A DNA stretch of 64,000 nt. Origin: a virus. A model generated the notes under the pieces. That model was given only the letters and a program-made list of their open reading frames with translations. It made no database searches and was not told the DNA's origin. Below, piece after piece: positions 1-11,100 of the stretch (its first letter is position 1; each line of letters opens with the position of its first letter). The stretch lies in IMG/VR virus record IMGVR_UViG_3300028840_002431, positions 352,540 through 416,539 of that record; one strand, written 5' to 3'. The position numbers and the translations under genes were made by a program.

Positions 1-924
1 ATATGGTGTTTCCACCTCTGTGTTCGTGGTTGGGTCCCAATAGACACCCGTCACAACATAGTAAAGCGGGGCAGCGTCATCGACACTAATGAACTGATCC
101 GTATTGATGAAACCAGTCCCTCCTGCGCGACTATGGGTCCATGCGATAAACTCGTCGAACCTGTAGTTCTGAAGAGTGCTCGTGAAACGAAGTCGCCCCG
201 CCAACTGTTGGTTGTCGTGGAAGGAGTCCATCCGAATTTCTAACTCATTGCCGAACTCGTCTTCTTCCGTAACCCGGATTCGCAGATTCTTGTTGGCACT
301 CACATCCCATTCGGCCAAGTCCTCGTAGTCCAGGATGTCTGATTCTTCATACTCAATAGGAGTCGTTACCGGTTTCTCGTTAATCCGGTAGTAACCAGAG
401 GTTCCAGACGGTTCTACCGACGCATAGAAGTTGAAACCCAAGAACGTGGCCGTGTCAGTGGTAACAATGACGAGATCACCCTCATCGTCCTGGATTACGT
501 TCTCGATAGGTTGGGGTTTGGCGACGAGAATGTCGATCGTGTCTCTATTCCGATGGACTCTTATTCCCGTGGGAGTCTGTGTTTCTTGAGTGTCCGGCTC
601 CGCCACCCGTGTCACAACAACCGAAGAAGGTGCCGAAACACTCCCTACAATATCCACAGTCCTGATCAGGATTGTGTTAACGCCAAACTCTATGGGCAGT
701 CCGGTCGGATAGACCGATAAATTGGGGATCGTGAAGCCTTGTAGAACAAAGCTTACCAAGTCGGGGTCAGATACGAACGGAGCACCGTTCACAGAGATCT
801 GGATCGAAACCGTTGGGACATCAACGGTACCCTCGATAACGATCGCCTCTTGGTTAGTGGTGAACACAAGGTTAGTGGTGTACCCACTACCGTCTCGAAG
901 CGCTATTTGTGGAGCCGTTGCCAT
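1..924 (-). CDS. FN3-like virion protein, partial (C-terminus beyond window)
   Basis: Open reading frame of 308 codons without a stop, cut by the left window edge. ATG at 924-922 lies 3 bases after the stop of the preceding gene. Seen: short beta-strand-rich segments of fibronectin type III style, notably FLGFNFYAS followed by YYRINEKP, and near the edge PLYYVVTGVY. The same GxNxYRS/YYRVxA signature occurs in the genes at 2824-5004 and 44264-45622. Its place at the end of the baseplate series suggests a baseplate or tail-fibre attachment protein. No enzyme motif is seen. The exact role is unknown. Confidence 0.75.
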   Translation of the reverse strand, partial: MATAPQIALRDGSGYTTNLVFTTNQEAIVIEGTVDVPTVSIQISVNGAPFVSDPDLVSFVLQGFTIPNLSVYPTGLPIEFGVNTILIRTVDIVGSVSAPSSVVVTRVAEPDTQETQTPTGIRVHRNRDTIDILVAKPQPIENVIQDDEGDLVIVTTDTATFLGFNFYASVEPSGTSGYYRINEKPVTTPIEYEESDILDYEDLAEWDVSANKNLRIRVTEEDEFGNELEIRMDSFHDNQQLAGRLRFTSTLQNYRFDEFIAWTHSRAGGTGFINTDQFISVDDAAPLYYVVTGVYWDPTTNTEVETPY

Positions 925-927
925 ACT

Positions 928-2061
928 CTAACCCGATAAGACCGTCCCGCTTAGTGATTGCCGGATAGTTCCGCCTGTTGTGTCTGGGAGTTCCAAAGCC
1001 TCTGGCAACTGCAAGCCACGAGTGAGTTGGATAGGTTCACTAGAACGATTTTGAACAGTACATGTGACGAAAACAACAGTCGGGTCCTGGGTGCTTTGTT
1101 CTAACACCACCGACAAAAGCCTGAACGGAAACTCCCTGTCCGTCACGGTTTGCCCGACATTTTCTTCTTGCTGCCTCTTGATAGACTGCCAACGGTTGAA
1201 AGCTTGGTACAAATCCGCTGTGATAATGTTCTGGGTGAAACCGCCCGCTGCCATCTTCTTGCCTATAGACTCGATGAGTTGAGTCCCGTACCACGTGTGC
1301 AGAGGGTTGCTCCCCTGTATCGTGTAAAAGTCTTTCTGTAGCTCTTGGATGAGCAAAGCCTCATCCCGAAGCTCGATGATCTTGCCATTCCTGTCATAAC
1401 GCCAGTCGTGCTCGACGCCGACGCCACCACACCGCCGACATTCTTCGCGGATCGTAACATACGAGATCTCAACGAAGTCGGAGCCGCTCCGTAGGGGTTC
1501 GTCGAAGATAACCAAACGAGTAGGACGATCCTCAAGGGTTGTGGGATCGCCAACAAGAGTCCACCCCGGAACAAGTTGTTGGCCACGGTAATTCCGGTGT
1601 GCCTGGAACCCGAAGACGCTGGCTGCCGTGCTCGTGCTCTCTATGAAAAAACTGTTGGCCGGACCACTTTCCAGGGTGGATAGCGCCAACCGCTCATTCA
1701 CCACGGAAAAGGTAATACCTCGAACCTGCCGATTCAGGAGCGCCGCCACCCGAGCAGCGTCCATACGATCCAAAGCGGGAAGAACGGCTGTCTGGACACT
1801 TCCCTGGTTCACCGATATGTCCAATGTGTCATCAACCCCAGTCGTGACGCTAAAAGGACCTCTCTTGGTGCCCGAAGTCTTGGCCGGGAGGGAGACACCC
1901 TCCGATGGCACCGAAACCTCGTTATTTAACAAGACTTTGACGGACGTTGTAGATGAAATCGGCCGTATTGGGCGAACAGTCTGTCGGTCGTCGGCTACGA
2001 ACAGCGCCTCTTCGACCACCTCGTGTGGGCACACCTGATCTATTTGCAAGTCAAAAGACAT
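928..2061 (-). CDS. Baseplate wedge protein, gp25/XkdS-like C-terminal domain
   Basis: 377 aa, ATG start, 1-base gap to the upstream gene. Residues about 69-160 form a beta module (PFSVTTGVDDTL ... FFIES ... VFGF) that recurs in the sheath and in the gene at 54528-55640. A Cys pair (C208, C211, in CRRCGGVG) and an N-terminal CPH could bind a metal. Residues about 235-340 (LLIQELQKDFYTIQGSNPLH, then TWYGTQLIESIGKKM and a helix) resemble the gp25/XkdS wedge fold, which tends to carry a 'G-x-NP-x-H-WYGT' type helix-loop. The baseplate gene context supports this. The call rests on pattern memory, not a search. Confidence 0.55.
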   Translation of the reverse strand: MSFDLQIDQVCPHEVVEEALFVADDRQTVRPIRPISSTTSVKVLLNNEVSVPSEGVSLPAKTSGTKRGPFSVTTGVDDTLDISVNQGSVQTAVLPALDRMDAARVAALLNRQVRGITFSVVNERLALSTLESGPANSFFIESTSTAASVFGFQAHRNYRGQQLVPGWTLVGDPTTLEDRPTRLVIFDEPLRSGSDFVEISYVTIREECRRCGGVGVEHDWRYDRNGKIIELRDEALLIQELQKDFYTIQGSNPLHTWYGTQLIESIGKKMAAGGFTQNIITADLYQAFNRWQSIKRQQEENVGQTVTDREFPFRLLSVVLEQSTQDPTVVFVTCTVQNRSSEPIQLTRGLQLPEALELPDTTGGTIRQSLSGTVLSG

Positions 2062-2062
2062 G

Positions 2063-2797
2063 TTACGCCTTCGGCTTGACGGCCCCGTCCAAGGTCCGCT
2101 CGTAAGAAACAGGATCGCCGCGTTCCGGCCCTGGCATATACCCAGCTACAGGGGCGCGGGCGAGCTTACCGTGCGGATCTGGGTCCGCCTTATCGTTCGT
2201 GATCGCCATGTATTGCCGATCATTGGCTAGAGCCTCGATTTCACTAATGTAGAAGGCCAAGGACCCGTCAGTCTCAACACTCTCCTTGAGTAGCCTCAAC
2301 TCGCTGATTTCGGCTTCTAACTGATCGGCGTAATCCAAGGCCCGTTGGATCTTACGCTCTAGGGCCTCCCTCCTCCTGTGGAGGTCCTCACCGACCCAGT
2401 GACGCATCTTTTGGATCAGGAGAGCCGATTCGGCGTCAGACATGCCCAAAACACTAAGAACTTCACCATTGCTCATGAGTTGCGCCGGTTTTGTCTCGTC
2501 CCCGGCAAGCTGGTAGACAGGTTGCTTCTTGCTCCGGACCTGTAAATCGAATTCGACCTCGCCTCCAAGGGCCTCGTAAACCCCAAACAATTTCCCCACA
2601 TATGTGGTGGGCGGGTCGCCAGCGTAAGCCGACGGGACGCCTCCGTCATCAAACGCAAAGGCCAAGTTGCCTATCCGGTCTCGCTCAGACTCCAGGTGTA
2701 CGATCCGAGCGTCAATAAGCTGTACCTGATCCTGTACATACTTCTTGAACCGCTCGAACTGACTGGCCGTAAACGTACCGTTAAAATCAAAAGACAC
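2063..2797 (-). CDS. Coiled-coil virion protein, unknown
   Basis: 244 aa, GTG start at 2797-2795 supported by a GGAGG ribosome-binding site 5 bases upstream. The first residues (MSFDFNGTF) resemble the start of the next gene (MSFDLQ). Residues about 8-45 and about 130-185 are charged and heptad-like (for example LERKIQRALDYADQLEAEI), predicting coiled coils around a central globular part. It lies between two baseplate proteins and overlaps neither. No family is recognised. A baseplate linker is the likely role by position only. Confidence 0.65.
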   Translation of the reverse strand: MSFDFNGTFTASQFERFKKYVQDQVQLIDARIVHLESERDRIGNLAFAFDDGGVPSAYAGDPPTTYVGKLFGVYEALGGEVEFDLQVRSKKQPVYQLAGDETKPAQLMSNGEVLSVLGMSDAESALLIQKMRHWVGEDLHRRREALERKIQRALDYADQLEAEISELRLLKESVETDGSLAFYISEIEALANDRQYMAITNDKADPDPHGKLARAPVAGYMPGPERGDPVSYERTLDGAVKPKA

Positions 2798-2823
2798 TTA
2801 CGCCTCCACGTTATACGGCACCA

Positions 2824-5004
2824 TTAGAAGATCAGAGAAAAAGCCTCCTCAAATGGGCCGATATCAACCGCTACGTACGCAAAGGACACGCCTCCTGTGT
2901 ACCCTCCGGGACCGCTGGGTGGCGGTGTCCCCCCGGCGTTATCGATCAACCTTACCCATTCGTTGACATCCCCTTCCACAGACGGAACACTTAGAATGTA
3001 GAAGCCGACCGAAAGACTTAACACAAAATCCAAAATCGAAATCAAATAAGCCAAGAACTCTTCTAGGACATCGATCTTACGGATAAGAAGATCGATGAAA
3101 GCCTTGAGTTCGTCTATAACACCCTTGTAGGCGTCAAGAAGAGCTTGCATCTTGGCGAGCAAGTCATATAGAAGCTGCCCCGACCAAGGTACGATATCCC
3201 TGAGAAGGCTGATCTGAATCCAGTCCGGGGGCGTTCCACCAAGAGTAAAAGCCTTACAGAAGTTCACAGCCCTTAACACGTTTTCGCGAACTTTGGTGTC
3301 CTCAAAAGCACGAGAGTAAAGAACTCCCGCGTCCTGTACCCCTCCCTGACCCGCCTCCGTGGGGTCCTGGACTTCTGTGATCTCGAACACAAGTTCTGAG
3401 ATATTAGTAGCCGTCAGACCCTCTACGTCCGGGTCGCCCTCAGGGTAAGGGCCTTCCATAAGGGCCTTGAACGAAACGGCGTTGTTGGCCTCTAACATCG
3501 CCCCGGCCACGATCGACGCCAGACGGGTTGAGTTCCTCCTGACCAAGGAATTATTCCAAGGGAGTTCTGGTAGCTCGCCTGTGGCCGGGTCCGGTTGGAA
3601 GATAGAGGTGATATCAGTGGACCCGGCCCCCTCGAACTCCCCGCCAACCAACGGGATAGCCGCAAACGACGACAAAGGCCCGGACAGAGAGGTCAAAGAC
3701 CCTTTTCCAATATCCTCAGGATCTGTGGGATCTTGGGCCTGACCGTTCTCATCCTTATCAGGAGGCAGGTGAAAGTTCAGGGAGAACGCCGTCTGGAACA
3801 ACCGCTTGAGGTTCTCGATGACATCGAAGTCCTCCGGGTATTCCGGAATCCGTATAGGGCTGACAGGGGAAGCCTTTCCCATGACGGGCGCGTCGTTCGG
3901 GTCGGTGCCGGGCCACTCTATAAAAGGGACCTGATCCACCACGTTGGCTTCCGGTGATTTGAAGTTAACTGTCGTGCCCGTGATATCCAGGTTGCCGCTG
4001 TAAGCCCTGACTCTGTAATAATACGTCTTGTTCAACTCAACATCGTCGTCGATGTATCTGTAGGTGCCGAGTTGCCCCAGAAGAAAAGTCGCGGTGTTGG
4101 TAGTGGCGTCGATGACGATATACTTCTGAAACTTGTAGAACGGGTCGTTGTATTGATCGAACAGACGGGTCTTGCGTATGATGTTTTGGCCCGGCTCTCC
4201 GCGAGCCTCGAACTTCGTAGGGACTTCCGCCGTGACCTGACCACAGGCGTCAGGATTCCCTAGCTCAGATACATCGACCTCCCCTACCGCTGGGTTCTTC
4301 TCACTCTTCTCAATGAGGAACCTGGGAGGGATAAACTGAGTAGCAATTTGCCCGAATAGATCGGAGAAACCTGGATCTCCTGGGACAGTTGTCGGAGGCA
4401 GGGACCACTCAACCACAACAGACTCTGGCTGGTCCTGGAACACCTTGACGACAGAAAGTATAGGGTCCCCGTCGTCGCCTAACGGAAGTACTTTGAAGTT
4501 AGCCGGGGCCAAATATTGAGGGGATAGAAACTCCTTACCCAAGAAATCGAGCAGGATTTTCATCAGCCGGACGAGACCCAGCGGCCCCTCTGCGTCCGCC
4601 ACAATAATAACAAACCCACTCTTCGTCACGACCGGGATAGGTTGCGGCCTGTTAGGGTCCCTGGAATCATATAACCCGGCCTTGTAGCGAGTCGTGAACG
4701 CGGGAAAACCACCAACGAAACGGTTGAAGTTAGGATCTACAAGAGGGTCGGGGACATCGAACCACCCGTAAATACCCGTCCGTTTGAGGGCTTCGAATAG
4801 CTGTAAGATCCTCTGGATGAGTGCTTCCAGGAGCGCCTTGAGCGGGTTGCCGAAGTCAATTAAGAAAGCCTTCACAGTCTCCAAAATGGCCTTGATGACC
4901 TCCAAAAAGACCATCAGGGTTTCGAGGATGTTCCTTGCCCCTTCCAGCAAATCCTCGCCGGGGAGTTTGATCTCGAAAGACTGCCAATTTGGAGGTGCGG
5001 CCAT
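2824..5004 (-). CDS. Large baseplate-region protein with FN3-like core and amphipathic ends
   Basis: 726 aa, ATG overlapping the previous stop (TAATG). The N-terminus (about 15-75, rich in Leu/Ile/Phe: LMVFLEVIKAILETVKAFL) and C-terminus (about 600-675) are long amphipathic or hydrophobic helices. The middle contains beta-rich FN3-like sequence including TYYYRVRAYSG near residue 330. The helices could insert in a membrane or pack in the baseplate. No catalytic motif is visible. Genes of this layout sit downstream of very large baseplate proteins in other big myoviruses, to my recollection. The function is inferred from context. Confidence 0.6.
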   Translation of the reverse strand: MAAPPNWQSFEIKLPGEDLLEGARNILETLMVFLEVIKAILETVKAFLIDFGNPLKALLEALIQRILQLFEALKRTGIYGWFDVPDPLVDPNFNRFVGGFPAFTTRYKAGLYDSRDPNRPQPIPVVTKSGFVIIVADAEGPLGLVRLMKILLDFLGKEFLSPQYLAPANFKVLPLGDDGDPILSVVKVFQDQPESVVVEWSLPPTTVPGDPGFSDLFGQIATQFIPPRFLIEKSEKNPAVGEVDVSELGNPDACGQVTAEVPTKFEARGEPGQNIIRKTRLFDQYNDPFYKFQKYIVIDATTNTATFLLGQLGTYRYIDDDVELNKTYYYRVRAYSGNLDITGTTVNFKSPEANVVDQVPFIEWPGTDPNDAPVMGKASPVSPIRIPEYPEDFDVIENLKRLFQTAFSLNFHLPPDKDENGQAQDPTDPEDIGKGSLTSLSGPLSSFAAIPLVGGEFEGAGSTDITSIFQPDPATGELPELPWNNSLVRRNSTRLASIVAGAMLEANNAVSFKALMEGPYPEGDPDVEGLTATNISELVFEITEVQDPTEAGQGGVQDAGVLYSRAFEDTKVRENVLRAVNFCKAFTLGGTPPDWIQISLLRDIVPWSGQLLYDLLAKMQALLDAYKGVIDELKAFIDLLIRKIDVLEEFLAYLISILDFVLSLSVGFYILSVPSVEGDVNEWVRLIDNAGGTPPPSGPGGYTGGVSFAYVAVDIGPFEEAFSLIF

Positions 5005-5180
5005 TAGCTACCGTATTGAAGCTTCTCTAGCTTCCGTTTGAGGCTGGCGATCTCGGCCTTGGTCGCGGCAATACCGAGTTCGCAGACCTGTTTCATGTGT
5101 TCGTTGAGCGCGAAGTTGCGCTTCTCCCATTTTGGAAACTCTTGCTTTTGAGTCTCACCCGGCTTCTTTTCGTTGTCCAT
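5004..5180 (-). CDS. Small charged protein, 58 aa
   Basis: ATG at 5180-5178 gives a 1-base gap from the upstream stop (5182) and the usual TAATG overlap with the next gene. A longer frame starting at 5201 is possible but would overlap the big upstream gene. The product is highly charged, mostly helical (KAEIASLKRKLEKLQYGS at the C-terminus) and may form a short coiled coil. It is placed between two baseplate proteins, so it could be an assembly factor or small baseplate subunit. Function unknown. Confidence 0.6.
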   Translation of the reverse strand: MDNEKKPGETQKQEFPKWEKRNFALNEHMKQVCELGIAATKAEIASLKRKLEKLQYGS

Positions 5181-5181
5181 T

Positions 5182-8100
5182 CTAAGCCTCCTCAACGGCA
5201 AGCAGTTTGATCAGTTGGTTGTAGAAGTCCTCTTGCGCCTCTATCCGATTATCAACGGCTATGGCCTGTTGCACGATCAGGCCGGACTTCAAATTGATCC
5301 TTGTGTCAATCCACGTGTACCGGCCATCGTACAATTTGTCGGTGTTGGCCAGGATGTTCTCGATAAGTTCTATCGTAGCCGGGATATCAGTAGTTAGACG
5401 GGCGTCCACGAGAACGTCCCTGGCATCCAGGTCGGATGTCAGCGTCGGCCGTGCAAACGCCGCTGGAACCCCCGCTACGGGAACCGGGTCGTTAATCAAT
5501 GTCTGGAAGGCGATGGTGTTAGCTTCCAGGGCCGCAATACTCTGATAGAGAGTAAAGAGGGCCTGGACCGTGGCCTTGGACACACCAAAGAGCTTCACGA
5601 TCCGGTAAGAAATACCGGACTGGGTGGCCGGGAAGGGCGTCTCAACCTCCAACTGGGTCTCCGAAAGGACGTTTTCGACCTGATAGATGCCCGCGTTGGG
5701 TCCGGCCACGATGTACACGAAATGGGCCTGAGACACCTCTGATGTAAGAAAGGTGCCGTTCACGTCATCGAGCGTCTTCAAGCCAACGGTTGTCTCTCCC
5801 GTAGCACTGGTGAAGATGTCGGTGAAGACCTGATCCAGGAAATCCAAAATGTACGTTTGCTCGTCGGCGTATACCCCCAACTGGCCCGTCAAAGCATCGT
5901 TCAAAAGAGCCAAGTAGTCGTTGGAGGAACCGCCATACGTGGCCAGCGAGTTATCAATTCGATACGCACCACCGGCTGTAGACGGCAAAGGCGCGTCCAA
6001 CCGTACGTGCGTGTTATCTATAATATCTATGATTTGACGACGCTCCCCAGTGTTAGCACTGGGCGGGTCAACATAAACCACGGTGTAACCTACCCTCGCT
6101 TGACTCAGAAAGATCGCGGTGGCGTCGAAGAGTATGGTTGGATCGGGATCAAACATACCCAACCCGCCCACTGTGATGGAGCTAACCGCTATCTCGAACG
6201 TGACCGCGCCCGGCGTGGACCCGAGTGCCGTGTCCACCGTGATCGTGTTAGCCCCGACGGTCGTTATGCGAGCAAAAGCAGAAGGTCCATCGGGACCAGC
6301 GATGACACGGGCTATATCGTACTTCTCCGGATCTAAAGGCGGAGGAGGCCATGGACCCGCCCCGTTAGTAATGATCGTCCCGGTGCCGTCAATAGTACCT
6401 GTAGCCACGTACGGAGAGGTCGTCAGACCTCTTATGATGCCCGTCGGATTATGGATTATCTGGTCTTCTGTCCACAGGAACCCGTTCTGCTCGTTATCCG
6501 GGTCCGGCGTCTGGATCGGGAAGCTCAGATCCCCGTCGTCGTCTGTGATGCCACCATAAAGGGCCGGGAACTTTTCAGGCGCTGTTAAGGTATTGATCAG
6601 ATTAATCTTACCCGAAAGAGCCTGTTCCTCCTTCAGAGGCGTGTTGGATATCGAAGAAATCTCCTCGATGTAAATGATCTGGCCGCTCTCTCCGTTGAAC
6701 GAGTAATCCCGGCTAAAGAGATAATAAATCAACTCGTCAGGACCGGTTTGAGCGGAGCCGTCAATTGGGGAACGATAAATAGTAGTCCCCACGTCCGCCG
6801 TGCCCGCCAAGCCAGTTATACCAAGAGTAGTCGCTGTGACCGAAGTAACGGTAACAGGCGAACTGCTATCGTTGATATAGGTGCCGTCACGGCGCTGAAC
6901 GATACACTCCATGCCGGTTTTGAAAGGTGGCCGAGCGTACTCCTCCGAGCCTTCCGCGACATCTACCTTGAGTAAAGCCGGACCAGAAAACTCGGTAGAC
7001 TCCATGACGACAGCCCACGCGAGCCGTGTGCGCAAACCAAATACGAGTGTGATATTGGTTGACCCAGTGTCCGCGACCTCGTCCCCGGTTTCCGATGTGG
7101 GCGTGACCGCCGACACAGCGTAGAAATTCTTGTCCGTCGGGTAGAAACGACTCCTGGTTCCAGGGATGTAATACTTCTGGAAGGTGCCGATAGAGGTAAC
7201 AGCGAAAGGCGGGAAGGTTATCTCGTAGGGAGCGTCGGATACCTTGATAACATCGTCAATCTGGTTCGTAACTGGTCCAGGAGGATGCTCCGCGCCCGTT
7301 GTCCCGTCAAACAGCAACAGCCCGTCATTGTTGCCCACAACACGACCGTCCAGAGCACGAAGATAGACTTCGAGGAGGTTGACGGCGTCGTTGTAGAAAA
7401 GAAGCGTGGATCTGGCGATGATATCCTGGTTGGCAAGATGTTTTTCGTCGAAATAAAGAGACGGTCGGCCTTGCTCAAACAGTTGGGGTTGCGAAGCGTT
7501 CTCCGTCTGCGGGCCAGAAGAACCACTGCTCGCGTCTGACGCTATCTCCTGAGCATACTCGCCCCGGAAATTGGTCATCGTCTCAACGCGATAGTAGAAC
7601 GAGTCAGGGGACAGGATGGAATAGTTGGCCAACAAAATCTGGCCCAGCAAACCGTTAGAACTGTTGGGTGTTATCTGACTCGTGTAAGAAGCACGTAGAT
7701 TGATGCCCGCTTCCGCCACTTCGTAGCCCGTGTAAAAAATCGAGAACTCTTCTCTGGCCTTGAGAGCCTCCGAAAAGATTACCCGACCAGAGTTGTCGAT
7801 CTGGAACTGGGTTGGTTCAACGAGAATAACACCCGGTTCCCCTTCGACACGCCGATAGACCGTGTAAGGTTCCGTTAGAACCGGAACACGACTTGTCTGT
7901 ACCTCAGTGGTCGGAGGCTCGAAGATTGGTCGCACCGAGTAAAACAGAAGCTGGGAGCCGGACACATACTGCCGAATCGCATTGGCTGTTAACGAGACCT
8001 CCGTACGATTGGTTTCGCCGTCGTAATCCGTCCCTGACACCTGTAGGAAATCGGTGAAAGAGCCTCCGCTATCCGTGAACAACAACACTGTGCCGGTGCG

Positions 8101-11100
8101 GTAGGCATTGGTCCGATCCCCCGAAATCAAAAACGTGTTGCTCCCACGCGCAATGGCCTCAAAACTCTCAAGCTCCGCTGCGAAATACGACGGAGCCAGC
8201 GGGGCGCTCGTGATAGGAGTTGCTCCTGAAGAGACGAACACGTTCGGGTCCGTGAACGCATCCTGGAAAACCTGATTCCCATAGAGTTCGACAGTGGTCT
8301 CGTTTGTCGTCGGGTTGTATGTCGAGCTACCTATCAGATAGACCTGCTCGTTCTCGATACGAAGCAAGTAGTCTGGTGGGAAGCTCGCGGTGTGGTCTCC
8401 ATGGACGGTGAATTTATTGTTCGGGTCCCCGTTCTCGTCAATCACGGCAATGTTAACAACAGCCGTCAGAATGGGCGGATTGAGCACCGTGATGGTCTTC
8501 TCCCCGCCCACAGCCTGAGTCACGTAGTAGTCGATGTAGACACGCTCGTCCGGCCCGATGGTCGCCCCATGGGGCAGCGCATCTGTCAAATGGTCGTCGG
8601 GGAGAAACGTAATCGTAGATGCCGCCGTATCTACCGTACATTGAACCCCGAGTTCCTGTGGGCGACCGCCTCGAAACACCGCAGGGGGTGGGTCATCAGC
8701 CACATCCAATCCAGCCACGTTGAATTCCAAGGTGGACGTAGGGGTTGGATGATCCTGAGTGATCTCCTTACGGATCAAGAACCGGCCATACTCCTGTTGA
8801 GGAGGATCAGGGTCCGTCGGCGGTTCAGTGGAAGGCGGTTCCGTTGTGTATGTAACCAGGATCTCCTCTAGGGAGAGCATTCGGTCAGTAAATTGGATCA
8901 GCCCCAAACCAGCTTGAAGGATATAGTCGGTCTTGATGACCAGTTCCCGCATCCAGAAGACTTCGGTCCCAAGATCGGCTGCGGAGAAGTTCAGATTACC
9001 CGTCGCCTCGCTTATCTCCACGGTCCCGGCTGGCGGGCTGGTGAAATCAAGGTCCGTAGGTACGAGCACAACCGTGGCAAACTGGGCGGCGGCGGCCGGG
9101 CCGAAGCGGAAACCAGAGGTTGTGACGTATGCCGTCGGGATGTTCAGACGAGGAGCGTTAGTAGCTGGCCCCAGTGACCGTAAGCGTTGTACCTTGGTGG
9201 ACGGATCGATCAGTATCACTTCACCAAAGAACCGGTCCGCGAGGATTTCCCGGTTCTGCCGAATAGTATAAGCCGCCCCGGTAACACTCGCGGGAGACGC
9301 TACGTCCGTCTCCAATTCCGTCGCGGACACAACATTGGCGACCGTGTAGACCCCTTCGGCGGCCGTTGTGGACACCTCTATCAAATACCCAGGTTGAATG
9401 CCCGTGCTGACAAAATCAGCTAGAGGGTCTTCAAATGTGGTCCCTGAAAACGAGGCCACCCCTTCCACGATGATCGGATAGCTCGTTACAAGGGAGACAA
9501 CACCAGAAGTCGGATCAAGTAGTGCGTCAGTCCCAAGAACCAGCGGAGTGTAAGTACCGGTCCCTGGACCTGTCTCAAGCTCCAAAACAATGTTACCAGT
9601 CAAGACCAATGGGTCCGGTAACGCGACACCCGTGGTCGGCTGAAGAATTGGCACCAGTGTCTGATACTTACGCTGGGCGAAATACAACACGCCTTCGTCG
9701 AAGCCGATGTAATACCCAAGCCCTGTCGGCGGAGAAGGCACATCGAGACGCGGGAAATTGCTCGATATGTATGTGCCTTGGCCCTGAGCGATTTCTATGA
9801 CGAGGGGGTAGGCTGGATCGTCGATAGGCGTCGAGGGTAAGAACACCTGAGGGGACGCGATAATAGGGTCGGCCCAAACCGCGTTCGTAACCTCATAAAA
9901 CGCTGTGACATCCTTGATTGTCTGGGACGCATCGAGATTCACAGGTGTGCGTAGGAACCGGACCGAAATACCACGCTCGATCGGAAGGTCTCCGAATATG
10001 ACAGTTACCGACTCCCCGGCATATTTGGCTTGATCGGCGGCCGAAAACTGGACCGCACCGGAAGACGGGTCAACCTGGACCACCCCGGTCTTGCCCGAAG
10101 AGAACAAGGCGCTGTCCAGATACGTGAATTGAGGGAACTGGTAATAAGGGCTGGCGTTAGGGAGCGCGAAAATCAAATCCACGCCGGTCGGCGGCAACCC
10201 TGTGATAGCCGCTGGCGCGGCGATATCGCCCAGTACCTGTCTTGGAAGCGTCAGCCCTTTATCGTACAACACGCCGTCGTAATAAACCGGTGTCCCGGAG
10301 TAGTTAGATATGTCAGTCGGGTTGAACTTCAATCGTCCTGTGTCCAAGGCCCAGTTGACCGTTCCAGACGCCGGGGACGGCAAAGGCTCAGTCGGGAACT
10401 CGACAGTCTCCAAGTACAACCCGAACCCGAACCTCAGTAATGGGATCTGACCGGTACCCGGTATGGGGTTCAAGAGGACAACGTCATCGTCGATCAACCC
10501 GATGCTTGTCGAATCTTTGAACTCGAAGAACTGTTGCTGTTGCCACCGAACAAGCTGACCGGAGTAGGTCGTCAGGTCCCCGGTGTTCCAGTTCAGGTGC
10601 CCTGTCTCAAGAGACAACTCGGCTGTCCCGGAAGGAGGACTGCCAAACCCGGAGTCATCGGCTACGATGGAAACTGTCCAGGTTGTGCCACTTCCCGTGG
10701 AACCGACCGCCAGACGGTATGGCGCTCCCAGCACAGGGGCGGACCTTACCGGAGGTCGAACCGTTATCCGATCGACGTTGGAGTCTACAGTGAGAGTCCC
10801 CGCCTCTGTTACAACGCTCCCAGGCAAAGGTGCGAATCGACCGGCAGCGGCCTGATAATCGAGGCGCTGGACAACCTCGTTCTTGGTCCACCCGAACTCC
10901 GCGTTCGCCAAAAGACCGGCGATTGGCGTCCCCTCAGAGGTGATCAAAACCAGATAATCGTTACGAGGCTCCGACTCATCAGAAGGGTAGGCTGTGTCGA
11001 AAGCCGTCTGATCTGAAATATAGTTGTCCGGCGTCTGTGTGAACGGAGAATTGGCTTGACCAACTCTAATCGGTTCCAACACATATCCGCTGATACTGAA